This document shows, one piece after another, positions 35,259 to 47,194 of a stretch of 64,000 bases of DNA. The notes below the pieces were generated by a model. The model searched no databases, had not been told where the DNA came from, and saw only the letters and a program-made list of their open reading frames with translations. A program made the position numbers and the translations under genes. Source of the stretch: Lacinutrix sp. Hel_I_90 (GTDB taxonomy: Bacteria; Bacteroidota; Bacteroidia; Flavobacteriales; Flavobacteriaceae); NCBI RefSeq assembly GCF_000934685.1, contig NZ_JYNQ01000001.1, positions 3,323,501 to 3,387,500 of the forward strand. The letters run 5' to 3'. The stretch's first letter is position 1, and every line of letters begins with the position of its first letter.

Positions 35259-38200
35259 ATGTTAGTAACACAAGCTGAAAGATTAAATTTCTCGTCTATT
35301 ATAAATAGAACTGAATATCCGGATTTTATGGATATTCAAATAAAATCCTTTCAGGATTTTTTCCAACTTGAAACAAAATCAGAAGAAAGAGGTAATGAAG
35401 GATTGTACAACACCTTCATGGAGAACTTTCCAATAACAGATACTCGTAATCAATTCGTTTTAGAATTCTTAGATTACTTTATAGATCCGCCGAGATATAC
35501 CATTGAAGAGTGTATTGAAAGAGGACTAACTTATAGCGTTCCATTAAAAGCAAGGTTAAAACTTTACTGTACAGATCCTGAACATGAAGATTTCGAAACC
35601 ATAGTTCAAGATGTGTATTTAGGAACAATACCGTACATGACACCTTCTGGTACTTTCTGTATCAACGGTGCAGAACGTGTAGTTGTATCTCAATTGCATA
35701 GATCTCCAGGTGTATTCTTCGGACAATCATTCCACGCCAACGGAACAAAATTATACTCAGCAAGAGTTATTCCTTTTAAAGGATCTTGGATTGAATTCGC
35801 TACAGATATCAACCAAGTGATGTATGCTTACATCGATAGAAAGAAAAAATTACCTGTTACAACACTATTCAGAGCTATTGGCTTTGAAAGAGATAAAGAT
35901 ATTCTTGAAATTTTTGACTTAGCAGAAGAAGTTAAAGTTTCAAAATCAGGTTTAAAAAAGTATCAAGGACGTAAATTAGCGGCACGTGTTTTAAATACAT
36001 GGCATGAAGATTTCGTAGATGAAGATACTGGTGAAGTAGTATCAATAGAGCGTAATGAAATTGTACTTGATCGTGATACAGAATTAGACAAAGATAATAT
36101 TGAAGAAATTCTTGAAGTTGGTGTAAAAACGATTCTTTTACATAAAGAAAGTGCACAACAAGGTGATTACGCAATCATACATAATACGCTTCAAAAAGAT
36201 CCAACAAACTCTGAAAAAGAAGCCGTAGAACATATCTACAGACAACTACGTAATGCTGAGCCGCCAGATGAGGAAACAGCACGTGGTATTATAGATAAAT
36301 TATTCTTTAGTGATCAACGTTACTCTTTAGGAGAAGTAGGTCGTTATAGAATGAACAAAAAGTTACAATTAGATATCGGTATGGATAAGCAAGTGCTTAC
36401 CAAAGAAGATATCATTACTATAATTAAGTATTTAATCGAGCTTATAAACTCTAAAGCAGAGATTGATGATATTGATCACTTATCTAACCGTCGTGTACGT
36501 ACTGTTGGTGAGCAATTATCACAACAGTTTGGAGTTGGTTTAGCACGTATGGCGCGTACTATTCGTGAGCGTATGAACGTTCGTGATAACGAAGTCTTTA
36601 CACCTATCGATTTAATTAATGCAAAGACCTTATCGTCTGTTATTAATTCTTTCTTTGGTACGAACCAGTTATCTCAATTTATGGATCAAACGAATCCTTT
36701 AGCTGAAATTACGCACAAGCGTCGTTTATCAGCATTAGGACCAGGAGGTTTATCAAGAGAGCGAGCAGGGTTTGAGGTACGTGATGTTCACTATACACAC
36801 TACGGCCGTTTATGTCCTATTGAAACACCTGAAGGTCCAAACATTGGATTAATTTCTTCACTTTCTGTTTACGCAAAAGTAAACGCTATGGGATTCATTG
36901 AAACCCCATATAGAAAAGTAGAAAATGGTGTTGTTGATATTAAAGGAGACCCTATATATTTAAGTGCAGAAGAGGAAGAAGGTAAATTAATTGCACAAGC
37001 TACTGTAAAAGTAGATGATAAAGGAGAAATTCTACACGACAAGGTAATTGCGCGTATGGAAGGTGATTTCCCAGTAATGGATCCAAAAGATATTCATTAT
37101 ACTGATGTTGCACCAAACCAAATTTCGTCAATTTCTGCGTCATTAATTCCGTTCTTAGAACATGATGATGCCAACCGTGCGTTAATGGGATCTAACATGA
37201 TGCGTCAGGCTGTACCATTATTAAGACCACAAGCGCCTATTGTAGGAACTGGTCTTGAACGTCAGGTAGCATCAGATTCTCGTGTATTAATTAATGCAGA
37301 AGGAGCAGGTGTTGTTGAATATGTGGATGCAAAAGAGATTATAATCAAGTACGAGCGTTCAGAGGATGAAGCGAAAGTAAGTTTTGAAAGTGATACAAAA
37401 TCGTATCCTTTAGTGAAATTTAGAAAAACAAACCAAGGGACTTCTATTAACTTAAAACCTATCGTTAAGAAAGGGGATAAAGTGAAAAAAGGTCAGGTGT
37501 TATCTGAAGGGTATGCGACTCAAAATGGAGAACTGGCTTTAGGAAGAAATATGAAAGTAGCCTTTATGCCATGGAAAGGGTATAACTTTGAGGATGCCAT
37601 CGTAATTTCAGAAAAAGTAGTTCGTGAAGATATATTTACCTCTATTCATATTGATGAATATTCTTTAGACGTTAGAGATACAAAGCTAGGTAACGAAGAA
37701 TTAACTAACGATATTCCAAACGTTTCTGAAGAGGCGACTAAAGACCTTGATGAAAATGGAATGATTCGTATTGGTGCAGAAGTGAAGCCTGGAGATATCC
37801 TTATCGGAAAAATTACTCCAAAAGGTGAAAGCGATCCTACACCAGAAGAAAAGTTACTACGTGCCATCTTTGGTGACAAAGCAGGTGATGTAAAAGATGC
37901 GTCTTTAAAGGCCTCTCCATCATTACACGGTGTAGTAATTAATAAGAAGTTATTCTCTCGTGCGATTAAAGATAAGCGTAAAAGAGCTCAGGATAAAGAA
38001 GATATCGCGCAATTAGAAGGTATTTACAATGCTAAGTTCGATGAGTTACAAGCCATAGTAGTTGAAAAATTATTTACTATCGTTAACGGTAAAACATCAC
38101 AAGGTATCTTTAATGATTTAGGTGAAGAGGTATTACCAAAAGGTAAGAAGTTTACATTAAAAATGTTAAATGCTGTTGACGATTATACACACCTAACAGG

Positions 38201-39071
38201 TGGTACTTGGACAACAGATGATCATACAAACAAGTTAGTAGCCGATTTAATTCACAACTACAAGATAAAAGAAAATGATTTACAAGGTTCTTTACGTCGT
38301 GAGAAGTTTACGATTTCTGTAGGAGATGAATTACCAGCAGGTATCATCAAATTAGCTAAAGTTTACATCGCGAAGAAACGTAAACTTAAAGTAGGTGATA
38401 AAATGGCAGGACGTCACGGAAACAAAGGTATTGTTGCGCGTATAGTACGTCAAGAAGATATGCCGTTCTTAGAAGATGGAACGCCTGTAGATATCGTATT
38501 AAATCCATTAGGTGTACCATCGCGTATGAACATTGGACAGATTTACGAAACAGTATTGGGATGGGCCGGACAAGATTTAGGTCGTACCTATGCAACACCT
38601 ATTTTTGATGGTGCGTCTATTGATCAAATCAACGCATTAACAGATGAAGCTGGAATTCCAAGATACGGTCATACATATTTATATGATGGAGGAACAGGAA
38701 TGCGTTTTGATCAACCAGCAACGGTTGGTGTAATCTACATGCTTAAATTAGGGCATATGGTAGATGATAAGATGCACGCACGTTCTATTGGACCATACTC
38801 ATTAATTACACAACAACCATTAGGTGGTAAAGCACAATTTGGTGGACAACGTTTTGGTGAGATGGAAGTTTGGGCACTTGAAGCCTATGGCGCATCAAGT
38901 ACGCTTAGAGAAATCTTAACAGTAAAATCTGATGATGTAGTTGGTAGAGCCAAAACTTACGAGGCAATCGTAAAAGGTGAACCAATGCCAGATCCAGGAT
39001 TACCAGAATCATTCAACGTACTTATGCACGAATTGAAAGGATTGGCATTAGACATTAGATTAGAAGAATAA
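35259..39071 (+). CDS. rpoB: RNA polymerase subunit beta
   Basis: A 1270-residue catalytic core subunit. The sequence opens [12 protein letters not shown]. The rifampicin region ([19 protein letters not shown] and [20 protein letters not shown], about 465-500) is wild type by eye, with S/D/H/S residues of the usual pocket. [13 protein letters not shown] (about 1047-1059) and the C-terminal [11 protein letters not shown] are standard. The ATG at 35259 is used; a TTG directly before it is in frame. It is 75 bp ahead of rpoC and separated by a strong hairpin. Confidence 0.98.
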   Translation: MLVTQAERLNFSSIINRTEYPDFMDIQIKSFQDFFQLETKSEERGNEGLYNTFMENFPITDTRNQFVLEFLDYFIDPPRYTIEECIERGLTYSVPLKARLKLYCTDPEHEDFETIVQDVYLGTIPYMTPSGTFCINGAERVVVSQLHRSPGVFFGQSFHANGTKLYSARVIPFKGSWIEFATDINQVMYAYIDRKKKLPVTTLFRAIGFERDKDILEIFDLAEEVKVSKSGLKKYQGRKLAARVLNTWHEDFVDEDTGEVVSIERNEIVLDRDTELDKDNIEEILEVGVKTILLHKESAQQGDYAIIHNTLQKDPTNSEKEAVEHIYRQLRNAEPPDEETARGIIDKLFFSDQRYSLGEVGRYRMNKKLQLDIGMDKQVLTKEDIITIIKYLIELINSKAEIDDIDHLSNRRVRTVGEQLSQQFGVGLARMARTIRERMNVRDNEVFTPIDLINAKTLSSVINSFFGTNQLSQFMDQTNPLAEITHKRRLSALGPGGLSRERAGFEVRDVHYTHYGRLCPIETPEGPNIGLISSLSVYAKVNAMGFIETPYRKVENGVVDIKGDPIYLSAEEEEGKLIAQATVKVDDKGEILHDKVIARMEGDFPVMDPKDIHYTDVAPNQISSISASLIPFLEHDDANRALMGSNMMRQAVPLLRPQAPIVGTGLERQVASDSRVLINAEGAGVVEYVDAKEIIIKYERSEDEAKVSFESDTKSYPLVKFRKTNQGTSINLKPIVKKGDKVKKGQVLSEGYATQNGELALGRNMKVAFMPWKGYNFEDAIVISEKVVREDIFTSIHIDEYSLDVRDTKLGNEELTNDIPNVSEEATKDLDENGMIRIGAEVKPGDILIGKITPKGESDPTPEEKLLRAIFGDKAGDVKDASLKASPSLHGVVINKKLFSRAIKDKRKRAQDKEDIAQLEGIYNAKFDELQAIVVEKLFTIVNGKTSQGIFNDLGEEVLPKGKKFTLKMLNAVDDYTHLTGGTWTTDDHTNKLVADLIHNYKIKENDLQGSLRREKFTISVGDELPAGIIKLAKVYIAKKRKLKVGDKMAGRHGNKGIVARIVRQEDMPFLEDGTPVDIVLNPLGVPSRMNIGQIYETVLGWAGQDLGRTYATPIFDGASIDQINALTDEAGIPRYGHTYLYDGGTGMRFDQPATVGVIYMLKLGHMVDDKMHARSIGPYSLITQQPLGGKAQFGGQRFGEMEVWALEAYGASSTLREILTVKSDDVVGRAKTYEAIVKGEPMPDPGLPESFNVLMHELKGLALDIRLEE

Positions 39072-39085
39072 TAATTTTTAGGTCA

Positions 39086-39108
39086 GAGACGCAGCACTGC
39101 TGCGTCTC
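39086..39108 (+). other. rpoB-rpoC intercistronic perfect palindrome
   Basis: GAGACGCAG (39086-39094) pairs with CTGCGTCTC (39100-39108) around CACTG. The G+C-rich stem stands out in its A/T-rich surroundings. An A-run follows, not a T-run, so it is not a terminator on the + strand; an RNA-processing or stability role is likely. Confidence 0.75.
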
Positions 39109-39146
39109 AAGCTAAAAAAAAATAATAATTTTTTCACATAAAAATT

Positions 39147-42100
39147 ATGGCAAGAAAGCAAGATAAGAATACAGTACAGAGATTTAACAAAATCTCAATT
39201 GGCTTAGCGTCACCAGAGTCTATTTTAGCAGAGTCTAGAGGTGAAGTTTTAAAGCCAGAAACTATTAATTATCGTACACATAAACCAGAAAGAGATGGTT
39301 TGTTTTGTGAGCGTATTTTTGGTCCTGTAAAAGACTACGAATGTGCTTGTGGTAAATATAAGAGAATTCGCTACAAAGGTATTGTTTGTGACCGTTGTGG
39401 TGTAGAAGTAACAGAAAAGAAAGTACGTCGTGATAGAGTAGGACACATCAACTTAGTTGTGCCTGTAGCTCATATTTGGTACTTCCGTTCGTTACCAAAC
39501 AAAATTGGTTATTTATTAGGGTTACCATCTAAGAAATTAGATATGATTATTTACTACGAACGTTACGTAGTTATTCAGCCAGGTAATGCTAAAAATGGCG
39601 AAGGAGAGCCATTACAAAAAATGGATTTCTTAACGGAAGAAGAGTATTTAAATGTTTTAGAAACACTTCCGCAGGATAATAATTATTTAGAAGACGCAGA
39701 TCCTAACAAGTTTATCGCTAAAATGGGAGCTGAATGTCTTATCGATTTATTAGCGCGTATTGATTTAGATGCTTTATCTTTTGAATTACGTCACAAAGCC
39801 AATACAGAAACGTCTAAACAACGTAAAACTGAAGCCCTAAAACGTCTTCAAGTTGTAGAAGCTTTACGTGAGTCTAACAACAATCGTGAAAATCGTCCAG
39901 AATGGATGATTTTAAAAGTAGTGCCAATTATTCCACCAGAATTAAGACCATTAGTGCCTTTAGATGGTGGCCGTTTTGCCACTTCAGATTTAAATGATTT
40001 ATACCGTCGTGTAATTATCCGTAACAACCGTCTTAAAAGATTAGTTGAGATAAAAGCACCAGAAGTTATTTTACGTAACGAAAAACGTATGTTGCAAGAA
40101 TCTGTAGATTCATTATTAGATAACACACGTAAATCATCAGCTGTAAAAACAGATTCTAACAGACCGTTAAAGTCACTTTCAGATTCGCTTAAAGGTAAGC
40201 AAGGACGTTTCCGTCAAAACTTACTTGGTAAGCGTGTTGATTATTCTGCACGTTCGGTAATTGTTGTAGGACCAGAATTGAAATTATTTGAATGTGGTCT
40301 TCCAAAAAACATGGCTGCGGAACTTTATAAGCCGTTCATCATTCGTAAATTAATCGAAAGAGGCATTGTAAAAACAGTAAAATCAGCTAAAAAAATTATA
40401 GATAAAAAAGAGCCAGTCGTTTGGGATATCTTGGAGAATGTTCTTAAAGGACACCCAGTATTACTAAACCGTGCGCCTACGCTTCACCGATTAGGTATTC
40501 AGGCCTTCCAGCCAAAACTTATTGAAGGTAAAGCAATACAATTACACCCCTTGGTGTGTACAGCCTTTAACGCCGATTTTGATGGTGACCAGATGGCAGT
40601 ACACTTACCATTAGGACCAGAAGCTATTTTAGAGTGCCAATTGTTAATGTTAGCCTCTCACAATATCTTGAATCCAGCAAACGGTTCTCCAGTAACTGTA
40701 CCTTCTCAGGATATGGTGCTTGGTCTGTATTATATGACCAAACTACGCCTTTCTACACCAGAAGTACCTGTAAAAGGTCAAGGCTTAACTTTTTATTCTG
40801 CAGAAGAAGTAAATATTGCTTACAACGAACAAAAAGTTGATTTAAATGCACAAATTAAAGTGCGTACCATGGACTTTAATGCTGAAGGAGAATTAGTACC
40901 ACAAATTATTGAAACAACCACAGGTCGTGTATTGTTTAATGAAAAAGTACCAGCTGCTGCAGGTTATGTTAACGAAGTATTAACTAAGAAATCGCTTAGA
41001 GATATTATTGGTGAAATTTTAAAATTAACAAGCGTACCAGAAACAGCTGCTTTCTTAGATGAAATTAAGACTTTAGGATATAACTTTGCCTTTAGAGGTG
41101 GATTATCGTTTAGTTTAGGAGATATTATTATCCCGCCAGAAAAGCAATCAATGATTGATGCTGCCAACAAAAAGGTGGATGCAATTACTGGTAACTATAA
41201 CATGGGATTAATAACAAATAACGAACGTTATAATCAGGTTATTGATATTTGGACGTCAACGAACGCAGAATTGACAGAGTTGTCTATGAAGCGTATTCGC
41301 GAAGACCAACAAGGATTTAACTCTGTGTATATGATGCTTGATTCTGGAGCCCGTGGATCTAAAGAACAGATTCGCCAGTTAACCGGAATGCGTGGATTAA
41401 TGGCTAAGCCTAAAAAATCTAATGCAGGTGGAGGAGAAATTATTGAAAACCCAATTCTTTCTAACTTTAAAGAAGGTCTTTCAATTTTAGAATACTTTAT
41501 TTCAACGCACGGTGCACGTAAAGGTCTTGCCGATACAGCACTTAAAACTGCCGATGCAGGTTATTTAACGCGTCGTTTAGTTGATGTGTCTCAAGATGTT
41601 ATTGTAAACAGTGAAGATTGTGGAACATTAAGAGGTGTTGAAGTTACAGCATTAAAGAAAAATGATGAAGTTGTAGAGAAGTTACAGGAGCGTATTGTAG
41701 GTCGTGTAGCACTTAACGATGTTTATAATCCTATTACGGAAGAGTTATTGGTTGAAGCAGGACAATTAATTAATGATGCGATTGCAGCAAAAATTCAAAA
41801 TTCTCCAGTAGATACCGTAGAAGTACGTTCACCATTAAGTTGTGAAGCTAAACAAGGAATCTGTGCACAGTGTTACGGAAGAAACTTAGCAACAAATAAA
41901 ATGGTTCAACGTGGTGAGGCTGTTGGTGTAGTTGCTGCACAGTCTATTGGTGAGCCAGGAACACAGTTAACATTACGTACGTTCCACGTGGGTGGTATTG
42001 CAGGTAACATTTCTGAGGTAAATAAGCTTGCTGTTAAGTTTGATGGTATTGCCGAAATTGAAGAATTAAAAACTGTAAAGGGTACTGATAAAGAAGGAAA

Positions 42101-43448
42101 AGAAGTCAATATTGTAATCTCTCGTACTTCTGAATTGAAGTTAGTAGATAAGAAAACAGGTATAACTTTAAGTACCAATAACATTCCTTATGGTTCTACA
42201 ATATTTGTAGAGGATGGCGATAAGTTAAAAGCAGGAGATGTAGTATGTGCTTGGGATCCATATAACGGTGTAATTATTTCAGAATTTGCCGGTAAAGTGA
42301 GATATGAAAATATTGAGCAAGGGGTAACCTATCAAGTTGAAATTGATGAGCAAACAGGTTTCCAAGAAAAAGTAATTTCAGAATCTAGAAACAAGAAATT
42401 AATACCAACACTTATTGTTGAAGATGCTAAAGGCGAAGCAATTCGTTCTTACAACTTACCAGTAGGTGCGCACATTATGATTGATGATGGAGAGAAAATT
42501 AAGATTGGTAAAATCTTAGTGAAAATTCCACGTAAATCTGCTAAATCAGGGGATATTACCGGAGGTTTACCAAGAGTTACAGAATTATTCGAAGCTCGTA
42601 ACCCTTCTAATCCAGCTGTAGTAAGTGAGATAGATGGTGTGGTTTCTTTCGGAAAAATTAAGAGAGGTAATCGTGAGATTATTGTAGAATCTAAATTAGG
42701 CGATATTAAGAAATACTTAGTCAAATTATCGAATCAAATTCTTGTGCAAGAAAATGATTTCATAAAAGCAGGTATGCCGCTTTCAGATGGTTCTATTACG
42801 CCTAACGATATTTTAAATATTAAAGGGCCTGCAGCGGTACAACAATACTTAGTGAACGAAGTTCAAGAAGTTTATCGTTTACAAGGTGTAAAAATTAACG
42901 ATAAGCACTTCGAAGTTGTCGTGAGACAAATGATGCGTAAAGTGAGAATTATTGACTCTGGAGATACTATTTTCTTAGAAGATCAATTAGCACATAAAGC
43001 AGATTTTATCGAAGAAAACGATGCTATTTTTGGTATGAAAGTAGTGGAGAGTGCCGGAGAATCTTCAAACTTAAAAGAAGGACAGATTATTACAGCTTTC
43101 GAATTAAGAGACGAAAATTCTTTATTACGACGTGAAGATAAGAAGCTAGTTGAGGCTCGTGATGCGAGACCAGCTACAGCAACGCCAATACTACAAGGTA
43201 TTACGCGCGCCTCTTTACAGACTAAATCGTTTATTTCTGCGGCGTCGTTCCAGGAAACAACGAAGGTGCTTAACGAAGCAGCAGTTGCTGGTAAAATAGA
43301 TACTTTAGAAGGTCTTAAGGAAAATGTAATCGTAGGACACAGAATTCCAGCAGGAACAGGAATGCGTGCTTATGAGAATATCATTGTAGGATCTAAAGAA
43401 GAGTTTGACCAGATGATGCAAGCCAAAAAAGAAGTAAATTATAATTAG
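39147..43448 (+). CDS. rpoC: RNA polymerase subunit beta'
   Basis: A 1433-residue catalytic subunit. The N-terminal zinc site is [20 protein letters not shown] (about 66-85), the catalytic Mg-binding motif [12 protein letters not shown] lies near residue 473, the bridge-helix/trigger-loop region contains [17 protein letters not shown]-like sequence ([20 protein letters not shown]), and the second zinc site is made by DCGTLRG (about 826) and [15 protein letters not shown] (about 899). Length fits Bacteroidota beta' with its lineage-specific inserts. Two hairpins follow. Confidence 0.98.
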   Translation: MARKQDKNTVQRFNKISIGLASPESILAESRGEVLKPETINYRTHKPERDGLFCERIFGPVKDYECACGKYKRIRYKGIVCDRCGVEVTEKKVRRDRVGHINLVVPVAHIWYFRSLPNKIGYLLGLPSKKLDMIIYYERYVVIQPGNAKNGEGEPLQKMDFLTEEEYLNVLETLPQDNNYLEDADPNKFIAKMGAECLIDLLARIDLDALSFELRHKANTETSKQRKTEALKRLQVVEALRESNNNRENRPEWMILKVVPIIPPELRPLVPLDGGRFATSDLNDLYRRVIIRNNRLKRLVEIKAPEVILRNEKRMLQESVDSLLDNTRKSSAVKTDSNRPLKSLSDSLKGKQGRFRQNLLGKRVDYSARSVIVVGPELKLFECGLPKNMAAELYKPFIIRKLIERGIVKTVKSAKKIIDKKEPVVWDILENVLKGHPVLLNRAPTLHRLGIQAFQPKLIEGKAIQLHPLVCTAFNADFDGDQMAVHLPLGPEAILECQLLMLASHNILNPANGSPVTVPSQDMVLGLYYMTKLRLSTPEVPVKGQGLTFYSAEEVNIAYNEQKVDLNAQIKVRTMDFNAEGELVPQIIETTTGRVLFNEKVPAAAGYVNEVLTKKSLRDIIGEILKLTSVPETAAFLDEIKTLGYNFAFRGGLSFSLGDIIIPPEKQSMIDAANKKVDAITGNYNMGLITNNERYNQVIDIWTSTNAELTELSMKRIREDQQGFNSVYMMLDSGARGSKEQIRQLTGMRGLMAKPKKSNAGGGEIIENPILSNFKEGLSILEYFISTHGARKGLADTALKTADAGYLTRRLVDVSQDVIVNSEDCGTLRGVEVTALKKNDEVVEKLQERIVGRVALNDVYNPITEELLVEAGQLINDAIAAKIQNSPVDTVEVRSPLSCEAKQGICAQCYGRNLATNKMVQRGEAVGVVAAQSIGEPGTQLTLRTFHVGGIAGNISEVNKLAVKFDGIAEIEELKTVKGTDKEGKEVNIVISRTSELKLVDKKTGITLSTNNIPYGSTIFVEDGDKLKAGDVVCAWDPYNGVIISEFAGKVRYENIEQGVTYQVEIDEQTGFQEKVISESRNKKLIPTLIVEDAKGEAIRSYNLPVGAHIMIDDGEKIKIGKILVKIPRKSAKSGDITGGLPRVTELFEARNPSNPAVVSEIDGVVSFGKIKRGNREIIVESKLGDIKKYLVKLSNQILVQENDFIKAGMPLSDGSITPNDILNIKGPAAVQQYLVNEVQEVYRLQGVKINDKHFEVVVRQMMRKVRIIDSGDTIFLEDQLAHKADFIEENDAIFGMKVVESAGESSNLKEGQIITAFELRDENSLLRREDKKLVEARDARPATATPILQGITRASLQTKSFISAASFQETTKVLNEAAVAGKIDTLEGLKENVIVGHRIPAGTGMRAYENIIVGSKEEFDQMMQAKKEVNYN

Positions 43449-43527
43449 AGTGTCGAAGGATCTTCCCAAAGGTGGAGATCTCTAGATTTAACTTATAAAT
43501 ATAAAATGAGTTAACTACATAGAATTT

Positions 43528-43547
43528 ATCCCAACGCAGGTTGGGAT
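43528..43547 (+). other. Hairpin in the rpoC 3' region
   Basis: ATCCCAAC pairs with GTTGGGAT around a 4-nt loop, about 80 bp after rpoC and 18 bp before the main terminator. It has no T-run of its own and probably stabilises the 3' end. Confidence 0.55.
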
Positions 43548-43564
43548 TTATTAAAAATAACTTT

Positions 43565-43600
43565 AAAAGTCCTGCTATTTTCGCAGGACTTTTAATTTTA
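43565..43600 (+). terminator. Intrinsic terminator of the rpoBC operon
   Basis: AAAAGTCCTGC pairs perfectly with GCAGGACTTTT around a 7-nt loop and is followed by TAATTTTA. It lies 117 bp after rpoC and ends before the DUF3467 gene. Confidence 0.8.
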
Positions 43601-43655
43601 ATAAATATAATAATAACAAGACTTCTGCTTTTGCGGAAGTGTAAACAAGTTTACG

Positions 43656-43985
43656 ATGGCAGATCACAACGATAACAATGATAACAAACCAAAACAAAAT
43701 CAAATTAATATTGAATTGGATGAAAAAGTAGCTGAAGGTACTTATTCTAATTTAGCAATCATTAATCATTCTGTTTCTGAGTTTGTAGTCGATTTTGTAA
43801 GTATTATGCCTGGAACACCTAAGAGTAAGGTGAAATCCAGAATTATCTTGACACCACAACATGCAAAGCGATTATTAAAAGCATTAAACGATAACGTTAA
43901 ACGTTTCGAAAAAGCACATGGTGAAATCAAAGATTATGAGCAACCTCCAATCCCGTTAAATTTTGGACCAACTGGACAAGCCTAG
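43656..43985 (+). CDS. DUF3467 family protein
   Basis: A 109-residue soluble protein. The family block is QINIELDEKVAEGTYSNLAIINHSVSEFVVDFVSIMPGTPKSKVKSRIILTP..., with the strongly conserved AEGTYSN and the helix QHAKRLLKALNDNVKRFEK. The fold is a small beta-sandwich plus helix. Function unknown, but the gene sits next to rpoC in many Bacteroidota. The last 48 bp (coding YEQPPIPLNFGPTGQA and stop) are the first part of a 109-bp tandem duplication that extends past the stop codon. Confidence 0.8.
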   Translation: MADHNDNNDNKPKQNQINIELDEKVAEGTYSNLAIINHSVSEFVVDFVSIMPGTPKSKVKSRIILTPQHAKRLLKALNDNVKRFEKAHGEIKDYEQPPIPLNFGPTGQA

Positions 43986-44187
43986 TAATTAGACCAAAAA
44001 GCCCACAATATTTAAAATGTTTAGAGGTGCTCAACATATTTTTTTTGAGCAACCTCCAATCCCGTTAAATTTTGGACCAACTGGACAAGCCTAGTAATTA
44101 GACCAAAAAGCCCACAATATTTAAAATGTTTAGAGGTGCTCAACATATTTTTTTTGAGCAAGCTCCAATCCCGTTAAATTGTGCTTT
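43938..44187 (+). repeat. 109-bp tandem repeat anchored on the 3' end of the DUF3467 gene
   Basis: Two full units start at 43938 and 44047 and appear identical; a partial third (about 30 bp, diverging) starts at 44156. Each unit repeats the last 48 nt of the gene with its stop and 61 nt of downstream sequence. Each junction carries a hairpin: GAGGTGCTCAA (44024-44034, 44133-44143) pairs with TTGAGCAACCTC (44045-44056; one mismatch in the last copy), so the right arm is made by the coding-derived start of the next unit. Confidence 0.93.
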
Positions 44188-44201
44188 AACAGGAGACATA
44201 A

Positions 44202-44239
44202 AAAAAAATCCTCTAATTAAACAATTAGAGGATTTTTTT
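44202..44239. terminator. Bidirectional intrinsic terminator
   Basis: ATCCTCTAATT pairs with AATTAGAGGAT around a 4-nt loop, with A8 before and T7 after. It ends transcription after the DUF3467 repeat and could also stop prfC transcripts from the other strand. 44240-44422 is A/T-rich with no feature seen. Confidence 0.85.
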
Positions 44240-44422
44240 ATGAAATATGCTTACTATTTATAAATAGTTATAGGCTATAGATAAAATTAATTTTATAGTT
44301 TTTTATTATTTTAATTAAAAACAGGATGTGTTTTAAAGTGTGTTAAATGCATTTTAAAAAATTAATTACTGTGTTGTGTTTAAAGGTAGAATAACGCTGT
44401 TAAATCATCCTGAAATTGTTTT

Positions 44423-46012
44423 TTACTCGAATTCTGAAACGTAGTGAAATTTAATGCTAGGATACTTTTGTTGAGTCATTTGCAATGAAAAAGCTGAATC
44501 GGCTAAGAAGACCAATTGATTTCTTTTGTCTTTAGCTAAAAAGCGTTGCTTTACTCTCAAAAATTCTTTGAATTCATCATTTTTTGGGTCTTTGGGCTCT
44601 ACCCAGCAAGCTTTATATACATTTAAGTTTTCATAAGTACACTTTGCACCGTATTCATGTTCTAAACGGTATTGAATAACTTCATATTGTAAAGCACCAA
44701 CAGTACCAATTACTTTTCTGCCGTTCAATTCTAGTGTAAATAATTGAGCCACACCTTCATCCATCAATTGGTCGATGCCTTTATATAATTGTTTAGATTT
44801 TAAAGGATCTGCATTATTAATATATCTAAAATGTTCTGGTGAAAAACTTGGTACACCTTTATAATTAAGCACCTCTCCTTCGGTTAATGTATCACCAATT
44901 TTAAAGGTTCCTGTGTCTTGTAAGCCCACAATATCTCCTGGATAGGAGATGTCTACTATTTCTTTCTTTTCAGCAAAAAAAGCATTTGGACTTGAAAATT
45001 TCACTTTCTTATTATGTCTAACATGCAAATAAGGCGTGTTACGTTTAAATTCACCAGAGACTATTTTTACAAAAGCCAAACGATTTCTATGATTAGGATC
45101 CATGTTAGCATGGATCTTAAAAACAAAACCTGTAAACTTATCTTCATCTGGTTTTACTAGGCGTTCTTCACTTTTTTTCGCTCTTGGTTTTGGTGCTATT
45201 TCAACGAAACAATCTAATAATTCTCTCACACCAAAGCTGTTTAAAGCAGAACCAAAGAACACGGGTTGAAGCGCCCCCTCTAAATAAGCGTCATTATCAA
45301 ATTTTGGGTAAATACCTTCTATTAATTCTAACTCTTCGCGTAAAGTGTCTGCCGCTTTATCACCAATTAATTTATTTAACTCTTTAGAATTTAAATCAGA
45401 AATCTCTATAGTTTCCTCGATGTTTTTCCGACTATCGCCACTAAATAAATTGATGTTTTTCTCCCAGATATTATAAATGCCTTTAAAATCATAGCCCATA
45501 CCAATGGGGAAGCTCAATGGGGTTACCTTTAACCCTAATTTTTGTTCAATTTCATCTAATAATTCAAAAGCATCTTTACCTTCTCGATCCATTTTATTTA
45601 TGAATACAATCATTGGAATGTTGCGCATACGGCAAACTTCCACCAATTTTTCAGTTTGTTCTTCAACACCTTTTGCAACATCAATAACAACAATCACACT
45701 GTCTACAGCGGTTAAGGTTCTAAAGGTATCTTCAGCAAAATCTTTGTGACCAGGGGTATCAAGAATATTGATTTTTATGCCATCATATTCAAAAGCAAGT
45801 ACCGATGTCGCAACAGAAATACCACGCTGACGTTCAATCTCCATAAAATCACTGGTAGCCCCTTTCTTAATTTTATTGCTTTTTACTGCACCCGCTTCTT
45901 GAATGGCACCTCCAAATAGCAATAATTTTTCAGTTAAAGTGGTCTTTCCTGCATCAGGATGCGATATAATACCAAAGGTTCTCCTTCTTTTGATTTCGTC
46001 TAAAAACTTCAT
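44423..46012 (-). CDS. prfC: Peptide chain release factor 3
   Basis: A 529-residue GTPase that recycles RF1/RF2 from the ribosome. It starts MKFLDEIKRRRTFGIISHPDAGKTTL with G1, followed by G3 DTPGHKDF, G4 NKMDREGKD and the EF-G-like domains II and III. Length matches RF3 (about 525-530). The surroundings on both sides are unrelated, and it stands as its own unit. Confidence 0.96.
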   Translation of the reverse strand: MKFLDEIKRRRTFGIISHPDAGKTTLTEKLLLFGGAIQEAGAVKSNKIKKGATSDFMEIERQRGISVATSVLAFEYDGIKINILDTPGHKDFAEDTFRTLTAVDSVIVVIDVAKGVEEQTEKLVEVCRMRNIPMIVFINKMDREGKDAFELLDEIEQKLGLKVTPLSFPIGMGYDFKGIYNIWEKNINLFSGDSRKNIEETIEISDLNSKELNKLIGDKAADTLREELELIEGIYPKFDNDAYLEGALQPVFFGSALNSFGVRELLDCFVEIAPKPRAKKSEERLVKPDEDKFTGFVFKIHANMDPNHRNRLAFVKIVSGEFKRNTPYLHVRHNKKVKFSSPNAFFAEKKEIVDISYPGDIVGLQDTGTFKIGDTLTEGEVLNYKGVPSFSPEHFRYINNADPLKSKQLYKGIDQLMDEGVAQLFTLELNGRKVIGTVGALQYEVIQYRLEHEYGAKCTYENLNVYKACWVEPKDPKNDEFKEFLRVKQRFLAKDKRNQLVFLADSAFSLQMTQQKYPSIKFHYVSEFE

Positions 46013-46585
46013 AAAAATAATTTGTGCAAATATACTTTTAATGTTTTTAAATGAATAAAATTACACCGTGTTAAGTTATATTTTAATGATTTATAATTAG
46101 GTGTTATACCTCATTCAGTACTTTTTCCTTCAAAAAAAGAATTTAATTAATAAACCTTCTGCTTTTTTACTGCTTTTTAAATCATAAGCTAGTGGATTAG
46201 TAAATTTTTAAAAGCTATTTAAATTCAAAAGTTGAAGCGACAGATAATAAAGCATGGTGGAAAGAATACATAGTGTTACTAAGGCTTTTATTATTGATAA
46301 GAGAGCTGTCTTAATTGATCGAATTTCAGAAGTTGGGCATGTAGCGTATCAAAGTAATAAATAGTTGTTCTAAGTGCTTTAATTGTAGTAAAGAGGAATA
46401 CGAGCAGAACTGATGAAGCAGGTTTGTGGTTATAAAAAAAGTAAAAACAGAAAATAAAGTTAAGGGAACACAAAAGCATAACCTTATTTTGGTAATGTCT
46501 TTTACTTTTTACTAGTATTAAAATAAACTTAAAACGAACTTATTCTTTTCTCTATTTTGTAAATTTGTTTTCCTCAATTAAGAAT
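46013..46585. other. Gene-poor region before idi
   Basis: A 573-bp A/T-rich region. The only ORF that caught attention is 46254-46364 on the + strand (36 codons, MVERIHSVTKAFIIDKRAV...), which has plausible amino-acid composition but no recognisable family; a longer minus-strand frame at 46291-46479 looks like chance. It may be decayed coding sequence. No terminator after prfC on the + side or RNA gene was recognised. Confidence 0.4.
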
Positions 46586-47119
46586 ATGACAGAAGAAAAA
46601 GTAATTCTAGTAAACGAAAAAGACGAGCAAATAGGTTTAATGCCAAAAATGGAAGCCCATGAAAAGGGGCTATTACATCGTGCATTTTCAGTATTTGTTT
46701 TTAATGAAAGGAATGAACTAATGATTCAGCAACGGGCGTTAAGCAAATACCATTCACCTGGCTTATGGACTAATACATGTTGCAGCCATCAAAGAGAAGG
46801 AGAAAGCAATCTCGATGCAGGTAAAAGACGTTTAATGGAAGAAATGGGGTTTGTAACGCCGCTAACCGAAAAAACATCCTTTATTTACAAGGCACCTTTT
46901 GATAATGGACTAACCGAGCATGAATTAGATCACATCATGATTGGGTACTTTAACGAGGAGCCCAAAATAAACAAAGCAGAAGTCGAGGCATGGAAATGGA
47001 TGTCTTTAGAGTCTGTAAAAAAAGATATGAAAGAACAGCCAGATTTATACACGGCATGGTTTAAAATCATTTTCGATAAGTTTTATGAATTTATAAATAT
47101 TACTGATAAAGCCTCTTAA
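46586..47119 (+). CDS. idi: Isopentenyl-diphosphate delta-isomerase, type I
   Basis: A 177-residue Nudix-fold enzyme that interconverts IPP and DMAPP for isoprenoids (menaquinone, carotenoids). Conserved are AFSVFVFN, the catalytic Cys in WTNTCCSHQREGE (about residues 62-74), the Nudix-like RRLMEEMGF and the metal ligands in ELDHIMIG. The ATG at 46586 fits the family; the frame extends seven codons upstream without similarity. It is the first gene of a run with queD and manA. Confidence 0.95.
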   Translation: MTEEKVILVNEKDEQIGLMPKMEAHEKGLLHRAFSVFVFNERNELMIQQRALSKYHSPGLWTNTCCSHQREGESNLDAGKRRLMEEMGFVTPLTEKTSFIYKAPFDNGLTEHELDHIMIGYFNEEPKINKAEVEAWKWMSLESVKKDMKEQPDLYTAWFKIIFDKFYEFINITDKAS

Positions 47120-47194
47120 AACTAGTAGTTTATCATTGAAAAATAAAGGAGTAAAGCGGTTACAGGTAACCACAAAAGCAATACGTAAAAAGAC

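Noticed and set aside
46254-46364. 36-codon ORF (MVERIHSVTKAFIIDKRAV...) upstream of idi
   Set aside because: Plausible composition but no recognised family, no promoter and no similarity that could be judged by eye; kept only as a remark under the gap entry.
46291-46479. 62-residue minus-strand ORF in the same gap
   Set aside because: Low-complexity hydrophobic translation in an A/T-rich spacer; no start context or homologue known to me.
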